Shown here one piece after another: positions 44,523 to 53,459 of a DNA stretch of 64,000 nucleotides. The notes beneath the pieces are model-generated. The model worked only from the letters and a program-made list of their open reading frames with translations, was not told where the DNA came from and made no database searches. Source of the stretch: Spirochaetota bacterium (GTDB taxonomy: Bacteria > Spirochaetota > Spirochaetia > Sphaerochaetales > Sphaerochaetaceae); the NCBI GenBank assembly GCA_023401595.1, contig JAEXDQ010000037.1:37108-101107 (forward strand). The letters are read 5' to 3'. Positions within the stretch are counted from its first letter, which is position 1. The number at the start of each line of letters is the position of its first letter. Position numbers and translations under genes: made by a program.

Positions 44523-44734
44523 GCACGCTCCTTGATTTCCATGTCCAGAGCAAGCATAGAGATGACTCTCAGCGCTTTCTCGAACTGGACTGTCTGTTTC
44601 CCGTTTTCGAGATCAGAGATGAACCTGATACCGGTGCCGCAGTACATGGCAAGATCGGCCTGGGTGAGACCTCTTTGTTTTCTTCTCTCCTTGACAACCC
44701 TGCCAAGGTCGGTTGTATGAAGAATTCTAGTCAT
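44519..44734 (-). CDS. hipB: HipB antitoxin, Xre-type HTH
   Basis: 71 residues from the ATG at 44734, or 73 from an ATG at 44740; neither has a ribosome site. HTH: DLGRVVKERRKQRGLTQADL then GIRFISDLENGKQTVQFEKA. HipB neutralises HipA and represses the pair by binding the operators just upstream. A TATGAT -10-like element (44745-44750 on the minus strand) is so close that the message may start at or near the AUG. Confidence 0.88.
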   Translation of the reverse strand: MTRILHTTDLGRVVKERRKQRGLTQADLAMYCGTGIRFISDLENGKQTVQFEKALRVISMLALDMEIKERA

Positions 44735-44749
44735 AAGCATATGGTATCA

Positions 44750-44840
44750 TACCGAACGGTAAAAACAAAGATAAAGAAACATGAATATTACCGAAAGGGA
44801 AAAATTATTGAACGTAGTCAGTTTATTACCGAACGGTAAT
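44750..44840. promoter_or_regulatory. Three HipB-type operators
   Basis: TACCGAACGGTA (44750-44761), a decayed copy TTACCGAAAGGGAA (44788-44801), and ATTACCGAACGGTAAT (44825-44840, perfect 7-bp arms around AA). Spacing is about 38 and 38 bp. Their place before hipB and their symmetry make them the likely HipB sites. Confidence 0.8.
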
Positions 44841-44919
44841 TTATTCAACTTTACCATGAACAGCGGGCCTTCATGTCCATCAGGCTTTTCTTCACGCCAC
44901 AATTTTTACGAGGCGTACT

Positions 44920-46125
44920 TTATTTCTGCAAGAGCCAGTCCAGAGCATTGATTTTTCTGATGCCTTCATAGTCTGCATCAGGGTCATCGTCAAGTGTGAG
45001 AATCAACTTGGGATAACTATCATGCAGTGCTTGCAAAGGCCTGAGTTCCCTTGCCAGAGTGCTTTCATCCCTGACTGTCGCAGCTACCTGGATATATGTG
45101 TTGCCGGGATTGTTCTGGGCAACAAAGTCAATCTCTGTTTCTTTGGCTTTGCCGACAAACACTTCATACCCCCTTCTCAGTAGCTCCAGATAGATGATGT
45201 TCTCAAGAATGTGTCCTACATCGATACCCTTCTGTCCGAGAAGCGTCGCACGCATCCCGATATCAACGACATAGTACTTTTCCTGTAGCTTCAACTGCTG
45301 CTTGCCTTTCACATCATAGCGTTTGGCCTCATAGATGATCTGGCTGTCCAGCAGGGCCGACAGGTATTTCTCAACGGTTTTGGGATCCGCTTTCCTTCCG
45401 CTAGAGGTCAATGAATCAGCAATCTTCTTCACAGAAAGAGGACTTCCGATGCTGTCAAAAACAAACCTGATAACGCTCTCAAGCATCTTGGAGTCGGCTA
45501 TCTTATATCTGTCGATGATATCCTTAAGCACTATCGTGCTGTAAACGCCTCTCAGGTAATCGTGGACTTCCACCTTGTTATCCCCGAATGCGGACGCATA
45601 CGGGAAAGAGCTGGTCTCGACGTAGCGCCGGTAGCTTTGGGATAGCGGCGCACTCTCCAATTCGTTTACTTCGATGAATTCCGCGAATGACAATGGGAGC
45701 ATCTTGATTTCTATATACCTACCGGAAAGTAATGTAGCAAGCTCTCCTGAAAGAAGGAATGCGTTGCTTCCCGTCAGGTAGATATCCGTCTTCTCATCAA
45801 GAAACAGGCTGTCAACCACACGCTGGAAATCTTTTACATTCTGGATTTCATCAAGGAATACATAGGTCATCTTACCCTTGCAAAGGCGTGACTTGAGAAA
45901 AGTGTGAAGGTTGCCGGGCTCAAGCAGCTCCCTGTTGTCATAATCCTCAAAATTGATGAATACCGTCCTGCTGTCTTCTATGCCAGAGGCCAGCAAGCTG
46001 TCCCTGAACATCTTCAGCAACGTACTTTTTCCGCAACGTCTTACACCCGATATCACCTTGATGATATGCTTGTCCTTGTAGCTTTCCAATTTTGAAATGT
46101 ATTGTGTTCTGATTACTTGTTTCAC
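44920..46125 (-). CDS. AAA_14/DUF4143 ATP-binding protein
   Basis: 401 residues from a GTG at 46125. Walker A SGVRRCGKSTLL (about 26-37), Walker B MTYVFLDEIQNV (about 88-99), DUF4143 middle (SIGSPLSVKKIADSLTSSGR), and a C-terminal nuclease-like stretch (KETEIDFVAQNNPGNTYIQV). Same architecture as 17329-18540. No Shine-Dalgarno precedes the GTG, and a TATAAT lies about 7 bp upstream, again suggesting a leaderless message. Confidence 0.88.
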   Translation of the reverse strand: MKQVIRTQYISKLESYKDKHIIKVISGVRRCGKSTLLKMFRDSLLASGIEDSRTVFINFEDYDNRELLEPGNLHTFLKSRLCKGKMTYVFLDEIQNVKDFQRVVDSLFLDEKTDIYLTGSNAFLLSGELATLLSGRYIEIKMLPLSFAEFIEVNELESAPLSQSYRRYVETSSFPYASAFGDNKVEVHDYLRGVYSTIVLKDIIDRYKIADSKMLESVIRFVFDSIGSPLSVKKIADSLTSSGRKADPKTVEKYLSALLDSQIIYEAKRYDVKGKQQLKLQEKYYVVDIGMRATLLGQKGIDVGHILENIIYLELLRRGYEVFVGKAKETEIDFVAQNNPGNTYIQVAATVRDESTLARELRPLQALHDSYPKLILTLDDDPDADYEGIRKINALDWLLQK

Positions 46126-46163
46126 AATATGGATTATAATCTAGATTAACCACTAAAACAATG

Positions 46164-46191
46164 AATAGTTTGGATTATATTCCAAACTATT
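46164..46191. promoter_or_regulatory. Inverted repeat before the DUF4143 gene
   Basis: AATAGTTTGGA (46164-46174), spacer ttatat, TCCAAACTATT (46181-46191): perfect 11-bp arms, 39 bp upstream of the GTG at 46125. Likely operator. Confidence 0.6.
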
Positions 46192-46382
46192 ATGCAATTC
46201 ACGCAAATTTCAATATGATATGCTGTGGAAAAAGATAACACATTCCTTGCGACTGCTCCTTTTCAGGAACACTTCCAATGCCCACCACCGGTTTTTCCTA
46301 GCAGTTATATCTACTTTCTAAACCAGAATGGCCCCCCTGCCAATCTGGAATAACCCTCGGGCACTTGCCTTTCGGATTCTGT

Positions 46383-46715
46383 TCACGGAATCTTGTAGGC
46401 GAAAGGTTCCCCGTCGCCTCTTGTAATCAAAAGCAATGTAGGTCGAACCAGCATCAGAATGAATGACCAACCATCCACGATAGCGTTACCGGGCCTTCTG
46501 GCGAGATTCAGGACGGTATCCATGCAAAGCTTCGTGTCCTGCTGTTCTCCTATCACATGGGCAAGAATCTCACCAATGTAAAGCTCCTCGATTGTATTCA
46601 GATACCTGGTTCCCTCCAATACGGGCAGGTACGTGATATCGATCACAAGCCTTACGTATGGAGCTGTTGGATAGAACTGCTTCTGAATCAAATCGGGAGG
46701 TACTGAATTCTCCAT
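46383..46715 (-). pseudogene. IS3-family transposase remnant
   Basis: 110-residue frame with the IS3 integrase-core pattern: KQFYPTAPYVRLVIDITYLP, GTRYLNTIEELYIGEILAHV and IGEQQDTKLCMDTVL. The first Asp of the DDE site is in VIDITYLP. After about residue 75 the match continues in shifted frames (for example DAGSTYIAFDYKRRRGTF), so the gene is frameshifted and cut at both ends. No clear terminal repeats were found. Confidence 0.75.
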
Positions 46716-46808
46716 CTCCTTTCGCTTGGCATAAACCTCCTCAGAGTTTCACTTGCTCTTCTGTGGTTTTATGCATTTCCTTTCCCTCCCGCTTCTCATG
46801 CAGGGAGG

Positions 46809-48281
46809 TCAGAAAGTGTCATCTTTTTCAGAGAAGTATCTCTGTTTTGAACTCTTTGGTTTCTCAGGAAGGCTCATTTTCAACATTCCCTGCTCTATCA
46901 ATGGCTGTACAATCTGACTCATCGTGTAATACTGAGAATACCCCATAAACGTGATGATCTCTTCTCTTGAACGGGGAGTCGCGCAATATGCAAGAAGCTT
47001 TTTATCTCTATCGCCCAGTTCCAAGAGCCTGTGTTCCTTGTATGATGCGTTCTCGTTGAGAATGGAACCGTTGTACAGCGTCACCTTGAACTCACCGTCC
47101 ATGACTGAAAAAACTGGATCCGGCAGGAATGCAGCCTTCATCTCCTTTCGGATGGTAGGGATGCCGGAATAACGATTTTCCGTCTCCTTGAGGATTTCGA
47201 GCATATTGGCTAACGCCGGGTTTCTTGTCTCCGGGTGGACTTTTCCCAGAGAGTCGATAGATATCCTGCCATAAAGCCCACCCATGTTGGAAACTTCCAT
47301 ACGATCACTGAACATACAAATGGTGATGGGAGAGCCTTCGGTGTGAATGCTGTAATCGCGGTGCACGAGGGCGTTGAGGATTACCTCCCTGACCGCCTTG
47401 ATGGGCAACTCGGGTTTATCTTTCCTCTCTCCCATGTCGTTCACGATGGTTTTCACCCGCATGTTCCTCTGGACAAACGCCACAGCTCCAGAAAGCATTT
47501 CTGAGATGGTACCCGTAAGCCTTTTGTTCGCAAGGAACCGTTCTCCATCGGAGCCCGTATCCCCCATCTCGGTACCGGGCACTACCACTGCTGTGATACA
47601 AAGTTGCGGGAAATACGCCTGTGGATACTTTGAGAAAACCAGCACACCCGATAATGTCGGCAAACCTTCGGATGTAACCCCCATGAGCTCAAGAATCTCA
47701 TCATCTGTGGTGTTGCTGCTCAAATTCTCTCTCTCAAGCTTCACCGCATCAAGATATTTCTTCACCAGCTCCGGCTGGAAAAAAGAGACCTTTGCCCCTT
47801 GGACAACCCGCAAATCGTCCCGAATCCTCCGTCTGAAGGCTTCGTAGGTATAAATTTCATATTCGTTCATTGGTTCGTCAGCATCACCCACGCGGACATA
47901 AGATCCTTTCCATATTCCCGATCCCTTGTAGAACACGGGACGGAATGAGACGTCCACACCGGGTACTTCCACAGCCAAAACAAACTTGCCCTCAATCTCG
48001 GCTACGGTGAACAGGGGTCTTACCTCGGGTTCCATCTGTTTGCATTGGGCAGAAACTTTTTGTTGTAAATCTTGGATATCATAGACACCAACGACAGAAA
48101 AGCCATCCTTCTCTTTCAAGCCCAAGATGATGGTTCCACCTTCATCCTGGTTGGAGAAGCTGGAAAGACTGTCATAAAGCTTAGGACAGCCTCCACCCGC
48201 AGTCTTGATTTCGATGTCCTGCATCTCGCATTTATAGTCCTGTATCTTTTTCACCATCTCAACCAGTTTTTCTTCAATCAT
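46809..48281 (-). CDS. AlbA_2 (Schlafen-type) ATP-binding regulator
   Basis: 490 residues from the ATG at 48281 (AGGGGTGG upstream; a GTG three codons earlier is also open). N-terminal AlbA_2 domain (about 10-140): CEMQDIEIKTAGGG, SLSSFSNQDEGGTIILGLKE, GSYVRVGDADEPMNEYEIYT. Central ATPase-like part: IKAVREVILNALVHRDYSIH and GGLYGRISIDSLG. C-terminal winged helix (LLAYCATPRSREEIITFMGY). Complete. Family members are predicted DNA- or RNA-binding regulators in accessory regions. Confidence 0.85.
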   Translation of the reverse strand: MIEEKLVEMVKKIQDYKCEMQDIEIKTAGGGCPKLYDSLSSFSNQDEGGTIILGLKEKDGFSVVGVYDIQDLQQKVSAQCKQMEPEVRPLFTVAEIEGKFVLAVEVPGVDVSFRPVFYKGSGIWKGSYVRVGDADEPMNEYEIYTYEAFRRRIRDDLRVVQGAKVSFFQPELVKKYLDAVKLERENLSSNTTDDEILELMGVTSEGLPTLSGVLVFSKYPQAYFPQLCITAVVVPGTEMGDTGSDGERFLANKRLTGTISEMLSGAVAFVQRNMRVKTIVNDMGERKDKPELPIKAVREVILNALVHRDYSIHTEGSPITICMFSDRMEVSNMGGLYGRISIDSLGKVHPETRNPALANMLEILKETENRYSGIPTIRKEMKAAFLPDPVFSVMDGEFKVTLYNGSILNENASYKEHRLLELGDRDKKLLAYCATPRSREEIITFMGYSQYYTMSQIVQPLIEQGMLKMSLPEKPKSSKQRYFSEKDDTF

Positions 48282-49002
48282 GGAAGCCACCCCTTAGTTG
48301 ATTTTCTCTAGAATACCAACTAAATTGTCAAATATCAAGAGAATAACAACACAATAGTTGGGATTCTTATTGATATTCTCCATTTCAAGTTGTAATTATA
48401 CTTGTTATTTTCGATTTTGAGTTGTGATTCATTAAAAACCCACTGCCAGTGTAAGACTGCTTAAGAGAGTACTCCCTTCCCTTCTCGCTAAAGGCAGCAA
48501 GCTACACTTTCACTATTTCAAGCATTTTCTCTCTTTTCATCAACCATCTCATTCAAGATGTTTTTACAACAATGCAGAACAACTGTTCAGGTCGCCATCG
48601 AGGAGCCTCCCCTGGACGTGGGCACAAGGAACATAGAGCCTTGAGGCAACAGATGCCCCTCCCCGTCCCCGTTCTCCAGACTTTCGTTCTGGAGCCTTCC
48701 GCGCATGGCGGTGAGTACCGGATCGTTGTACAGCTTCACCAAGTGGAGTTTCCATCCACTTTTCTATGCTTTTCTCTCAGCAAATCCCCCAGATTTCTGC
48801 ACAGAGCCTTCTTTTGTTCTCTCTGCTTCTTTCCGTCACAAAGCCAACTGGCACAAACCGTCAAATGTAAAGAATCCCAACTATAAAGTTGGGATTCTTC
48901 AGTTCGGGGATTGAGCGATTCATCAACAAGCACTTGAATATCAGGAAGTATACGGGCGGTTCCCCTCGCTCCTCTAGCTGACGACAAACCATGCGGCAAT
49001 GC
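48282..49002. other. Gene-poor stretch with repeated AGTTGGGATTCTT motif
   Basis: About 720 bp without a supported gene. It holds GAATACCAACTA (48311-48322) opposite TAGTTGGGATTC (48355-48366) just upstream of the AlbA_2 gene, and a perfect 13-bp hairpin of the same sequence at 48870-48899. A GC-rich patch at 48590-48730 may be a decayed transposon gene, but no family could be named. Confidence 0.5.
48870..48899. repeat. Perfect 13-bp inverted repeat
   Basis: AAGAATCCCAACT (48870-48882), loop ataa, AGTTGGGATTCTT (48887-48899). The right arm is identical to 48356-48368 before the AlbA_2 gene. It may be a terminator, a transposon end hairpin, or a regulator site. Confidence 0.7.
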
Positions 49003-49770
49003 CTATTTCGCCGTCTTTCCTCCATCAACGACAATCGTCGTACCCGTTACAAAATTCGATGCGGCAGAAGCCAGATATAACGCAGTCCCTTTGAAGTCAG
49101 CGGGAACGGCGATTCGGCCAAGTGGATGATTTCTGATTACAGCTTCCTTCTTATCGGGATTTTGCGCATAGTATTCTGCGGTAAACTGTGTATCTGTAGC
49201 TGTCGGAGCTATCGCATTGCAAAGAATACCGTGGGGAGCCAGCTCCAAAGCGAGGGTTTTCATGAGCATGACGACGCCAGCCTTGCTCGCGCTATACGCA
49301 CCGAAATTCACGCTGGCACGATAGGCTCCGGTAGAAACGATATAGATGATCTTACCGCCACGCCCCTGCCGTACCATCAGGTCTCCGACGGCGCGCCCGA
49401 GATAGAAAGCGCCATACAAATTCGTTGAAACGATCCTGTCCCATTCATCATCGGACATAGCCAGCAATGGCTTGCGATTTGTTATCGCCGCGCTATTGAT
49501 AAAAATATCAATTGGACCGGATTTCACGGCCTCCTCAATCATCTCATCGACAGATTTGTGTGACGACACATCGCAGACAATGCCATCTGTGAAGAAGCCT
49601 TTTCGACGGCAGTCGGAGACGGCTTGCATCAGCTCGGATTCGAGGCGATCAACAAGGACTAACGAAGCGCCAGCCTCTGCCAAAGACTCCGCACAGGCAA
49701 GCCCTATCCCACGAGCGCCGCCAGTGACCAGCGCACGTTTTCCATGAAGATCAAACAACTCCAGGCTCAT
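49003..49770 (-). CDS. Short-chain dehydrogenase/reductase
   Basis: 255 residues from the ATG at 49770, which overlaps the previous stop (ATGA). Rossmann motif GKRALVTGGARGIGLACAES, NSAA near residue 90, catalytic Ser-Tyr-Lys in YIVSTGAYRASVNFGAYSAS then K. Classical SDR, probably oxidising or reducing a sugar or sugar acid from the ABC-imported substrate. Last gene of the operon. Confidence 0.95.
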   Translation of the reverse strand: MSLELFDLHGKRALVTGGARGIGLACAESLAEAGASLVLVDRLESELMQAVSDCRRKGFFTDGIVCDVSSHKSVDEMIEEAVKSGPIDIFINSAAITNRKPLLAMSDDEWDRIVSTNLYGAFYLGRAVGDLMVRQGRGGKIIYIVSTGAYRASVNFGAYSASKAGVVMLMKTLALELAPHGILCNAIAPTATDTQFTAEYYAQNPDKKEAVIRNHPLGRIAVPADFKGTALYLASAASNFVTGTTIVVDGGKTAK

Positions 49771-51518
49771 ACGAAATCCCCCTTCAGAAGCCCCCGTGAC
49801 GCCAACCTTTCCGAAAGGTCTTTCCAAAGGCAATCCACTCGGTCAGGATCCAACAACGTATAGATGGTATGGGGATGATAATCCGTCGTAGCATGAAAAT
49901 CCCGCAAACGCCGTTCCATCTCATGCAACGTTTGAAGGAGGGCTACTACTCCGCCCTGTATCTTCAAATACTGACTTCCGTCTTTCGACTCTTCGGTCTC
50001 GCATAGATAACGGGCCGTACAAATCGCATCAGAGGCCACTTGGAACAGCTCCACATACAGAACTTGTACAGAAAGCCTGTCGCGTAACCACTGAAGCTTC
50101 TCAGTACGTAATCCAGGGCAGGCCGACCGGCCAAGACGCTCCACGGCAACGGCTTCTTCATACGCCTGCAGCTTCTCCGCCATCGCTCGTTCAAGCCTCA
50201 GAAAACGGGGAGAAAGAACTTCCCGTTTCGATTCATCCCAATCCCGTAATGAGTTTTTTTCCTCCGCCAGCCAGAACGCATGCTCATAACTGATGGGCAT
50301 CAGGCTTGAATCCGAAAACACACATCCATCAATGAACACCGTCTTGCGAGTAATCGCCCATGTCCGAGACATGATATCGGAGAACCAAACGCAAGCCTGC
50401 CGCCGTTCAACAGCCGTCGCCCGTTCCTGATACCATCCTTCGCGAGAAAGGAAACGGTCATATATCTCCTCAGCCGAAACAGATAGATCGACGGACAGGC
50501 GTCCCGCAGAATACAGGTTCATCAGATTCGGAGTTCGGAAAACAGTGTGGCCATCAAGACTTTCCCAATCCGTCCGGAAAATCACACCGTCCGCCCCCTT
50601 CTCCTTCGAGTGCCGCATACGCCGCCTATAGTCTTCCATCAAATCGGCAATCCCAATACCCCAGCCAAAGTATTGGCCCATGGCGTCGAACTCAATCCAT
50701 TGTTCATGCTCCCCGACATCGCCGATACGTGAATTTTCCGGAAAGGTCGGGTAATAATCATGGGGAGTGTTCTTCAAAGAAATCACGACATCGGAAGGAA
50801 GCTGTTCCATCACATGTGAAATTTCAGCGTGAGCCTGGGGATCAAACACAAAATCCCTGACTACCAGCCGCTTGCCTGCGGCATGAATGGGCTCGTACAT
50901 CGCATCCAGCAGGTTTTTGAACCATACTTCCTTCGGCGTATTTCGACAACGTTCACATGTACAACGGTTTGATTTGATCGATACCTTGCTTTCACCGGTC
51001 GCCGGTGCGGTAATGATACCCGCCACCTCGGGGAATTCTTCAAAGAATTCTTTGAATTTCACCCGCGTGAACTCAAACCAGAATGGATCATTCGCACAGA
51101 TTTTCCCTTCCTTCACTAATTCGGGATGGAACTCCAAAATGATTTCTGGAAAATAAAGCTCCTTGTTCTCAATGTAGACTTGAATCCCACGGCGACGGGC
51201 CTGTTCAAGCACCCGTTTGAAAAATGCCCGCCGTTGGTAAGGACTGGATCGCCGGGTCGGAGTATATTTGTACAAGGAACGGAAAATTTCTTTATATCGT
51301 TCAAATATGGAAGCATAAGATTCTTTCTCGCAACCGAAATATTTGCCGGGATAGATAATCAAATCGATAAAATCGTTCCGATGAAGTATTAGCGTATTGA
51401 AATTTTCCTGTACCATGAAGTCCAGACAACGTATGATCCAATCGTAATCCCAGGCATACAGGCTATGCAGTTCGAGCGCTCTGACGGCGAATTCGCAACT
51501 TTCTTCATTTTGTTTCAT
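49767..51518 (-). CDS. TIM-barrel glycoside-hydrolase-like protein
   Basis: 583 residues from the ATG at 51518 (AAGGGG upstream). Barrel-like strands with acidic ends (NTLILHRNDFIDLIIYPGKY, IQVYIENKELYFPEI, GVIFRTDWESLDG). A CxCxxC cluster (NRCTCERCRNTPKEVWF, near 225) resembles that of the protein at 25574. The C-terminal 200 residues are helical. No signal peptide, so it acts in the cytoplasm on imported oligosaccharide. 5 bp after the permease gene. Family resembles large uncharacterised glycosidases; reaction not assigned. Confidence 0.6.
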   Translation of the reverse strand: MKQNEESCEFAVRALELHSLYAWDYDWIIRCLDFMVQENFNTLILHRNDFIDLIIYPGKYFGCEKESYASIFERYKEIFRSLYKYTPTRRSSPYQRRAFFKRVLEQARRRGIQVYIENKELYFPEIILEFHPELVKEGKICANDPFWFEFTRVKFKEFFEEFPEVAGIITAPATGESKVSIKSNRCTCERCRNTPKEVWFKNLLDAMYEPIHAAGKRLVVRDFVFDPQAHAEISHVMEQLPSDVVISLKNTPHDYYPTFPENSRIGDVGEHEQWIEFDAMGQYFGWGIGIADLMEDYRRRMRHSKEKGADGVIFRTDWESLDGHTVFRTPNLMNLYSAGRLSVDLSVSAEEIYDRFLSREGWYQERATAVERRQACVWFSDIMSRTWAITRKTVFIDGCVFSDSSLMPISYEHAFWLAEEKNSLRDWDESKREVLSPRFLRLERAMAEKLQAYEEAVAVERLGRSACPGLRTEKLQWLRDRLSVQVLYVELFQVASDAICTARYLCETEESKDGSQYLKIQGGVVALLQTLHEMERRLRDFHATTDYHPHTIYTLLDPDRVDCLWKDLSERLASRGLLKGDFV

Positions 51519-51523
51519 GGACT

Positions 51524-52408
51524 TTACCCCTTCAACCCAGTAGTGGAAACACCCTCTACAAAGTACTTTTGTGTAAAGAAGAACAAAATAACTGGAGGAA
51601 GCATCGACAGAACCGACATCGCGATTGTCTGATTCCATGCTATCGTATCGGTGACATCCAACGACATCCTCAATGCAAGCGACAATGTATACTTCTTTAC
51701 ACTGCTGATATAAATCAACGCATTGAGGAAATCATTCCACCGCCAGACGAATTGGAAGATGGTGACAGATATCAATGAAGGGACGCACAACGGAGTAACG
51801 ATAAGCGTCAAGATTTTGAAACTGTTGCAGCCATCGATTCTAGCCGATTCGTCAAGCTCTCGGGGAATTGAACGTATATACTGGACCAACATGAAAATAA
51901 AGAATGAATATGTCGCAAACGCCGCCGGAATGATAAATGGAAGATATGTATTGAGCCATCCGAGTTTGTTGAACACCATGTATCGGGGAATGATGACCAC
52001 TTCGTTGGGCAGCATCAACGACGCGATGACCAAGGCGAACAACACCTTCTTCCCTCTGAACTTGAAACGTGCGAACCCATAGGCCACCAGCAGGCTGGAT
52101 ACAAGGGTAAACAAAACGGTAGGTACTACCATCAGGAATGTATTGACGAAGAACAGGCTGAACGAATATTGTCCACTTCCTTTCCAGCCATCGGTATATC
52201 CATTCCACAACACCTCTTTCGGTATCAAAGAAATGGAACTGAAAATCTCGTTATTGGTCTTGAAGGAGGCCGAAACCATCCACAACAACGGATAGACCAT
52301 GACGATCCCAATGATTGACAGGAACGTATAGCACAGAAAACGTCTTATGATTTTCTTCGTCCTTGCTCCAGCGAGTCTTTTTTCAATCGTGGTCGGAAAA
52401 GTCGGCAT
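51524..52408 (-). CDS. Sugar ABC transporter permease (MalG-type)
   Basis: 294 residues, six membrane helices. The EAA loop reads YIRSIPRELDESARIDGCNS (about 184-203), where the ATPase docks. No ATPase gene is in this operon, as is usual for this class, which shares a common MsmX-like ATPase. The ATG overlaps the previous stop by one base (TGATG). Confidence 0.96.
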   Translation of the reverse strand: MPTFPTTIEKRLAGARTKKIIRRFLCYTFLSIIGIVMVYPLLWMVSASFKTNNEIFSSISLIPKEVLWNGYTDGWKGSGQYSFSLFFVNTFLMVVPTVLFTLVSSLLVAYGFARFKFRGKKVLFALVIASLMLPNEVVIIPRYMVFNKLGWLNTYLPFIIPAAFATYSFFIFMLVQYIRSIPRELDESARIDGCNSFKILTLIVTPLCVPSLISVTIFQFVWRWNDFLNALIYISSVKKYTLSLALRMSLDVTDTIAWNQTIAMSVLSMLPPVILFFFTQKYFVEGVSTTGLKG

Positions 52409-53316
52409 CAGAAATCACCCCCATCTTCATAGAATGTCCAGTATGGCGATGACTTGAACGTCAGCGCTGTGAAAATCATGATAATCGCGAACAATACCCA
52501 GGACTGCGCGGAAGCATACCCCATCTTCAAAAACTTGAAGGCGTTCTCGTACAACATGATTCCATACAGGTACGTGCTGTTGAGCGGGCCTCCCTGAGTA
52601 ATCAGGTACGGTGCGTTGAATTCTTTGAATGCGTTGATCATCTGCATGATCAGGTTGAAGAATATGACTGGAGACAACATGGGCAGCGTGATTTTGAAAA
52701 ATGAACGAACCTTGCCGGCTCCATCGACCTTTGCGGCTTCATACAGCTCGTTCGGAATATTTTTCAGACCAGCGAGGAACAACACCATGGAGGAGCCGAA
52801 CTGCCAGATGACCAGCAATCCCATGGTCCCCAACGCAAGGTTCGGATTTCCCAGCCAATCAATTGCAGGAATATGAATCAGAGCCAAAGCGGAATTTACG
52901 GTACCATCCTTGCTGAACAGGAATTTCCACAGAATTGAAATTGCAACGGAACCGCCCAGAATCGAAGGAAGATAATAGATGGTACGAAAGAAATTGATGA
53001 ACTTGATCTTCATGTTGAGAATCAACGCAATGAACAAAGCAAAAATGAGCTTGCCAGGCACTGCCATCAACACATAGATCATGGTGGCTTTCAAGGACTT
53101 CCAGAACAACCTGTCCGACGTGAACATCCGTTCATAGTTGGCAAGCCCGACAAATTTCATAGGCTTGAGAATCGAGAAATCCGTGAAGGAATAGATGAAC
53201 GATGCTATAAACGGATAGAGCTGGAATCCAACAAACCCGATAATCCATGGCAATATATAAAGATACGCTACTTTCTGATGGGCTGGATCGTAGTGTTTCA
53301 GACGTTTGTGATTCAT
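52408..53316 (-). CDS. Sugar ABC transporter permease (MalF-type)
   Basis: 302 residues, six membrane helices. EAA loop: LKNIPNELYEAAKVDGAGKV (about 184-203). N-terminus typical (HQKVAYLYILPWIIGFVGFQ). Pairs with the MalG-type permease encoded next. Confidence 0.96.
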   Translation of the reverse strand: MNHKRLKHYDPAHQKVAYLYILPWIIGFVGFQLYPFIASFIYSFTDFSILKPMKFVGLANYERMFTSDRLFWKSLKATMIYVLMAVPGKLIFALFIALILNMKIKFINFFRTIYYLPSILGGSVAISILWKFLFSKDGTVNSALALIHIPAIDWLGNPNLALGTMGLLVIWQFGSSMVLFLAGLKNIPNELYEAAKVDGAGKVRSFFKITLPMLSPVIFFNLIMQMINAFKEFNAPYLITQGGPLNSTYLYGIMLYENAFKFLKMGYASAQSWVLFAIIMIFTALTFKSSPYWTFYEDGGDF

Positions 53317-53355
53317 ATTTCTCTACTCCTTTCATAGCCAGGTGGCAAGAGTTTC

Positions 53356-53383
53356 CCAGACTGGCATCCATGAGCCAGCCTGG
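53356..53383. promoter_or_regulatory. Stem-loop between binding protein and permease genes
   Basis: CCAG-a-CTGGC, 8-base loop, GCCAG-c-CTGG: nine base pairs with one mismatch and no T-run. Such intercistronic stems often keep binding-protein mRNA more abundant than permease mRNA. Confidence 0.5.
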
Positions 53384-53459
53384 AAAACAGGGGTGTAACG
53401 TTGTACGTGGGATACGGGTGATGTGCGACTTTATACGCAACACCCCGAAATCATCATCC

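Noticed and set aside
48564..48755. TnpB-like transposon gene end
   Set aside because: The Arg/Gly-rich frame recalls some decayed IS605 ends, but no zinc-finger or catalytic motif is visible; not enough to call.
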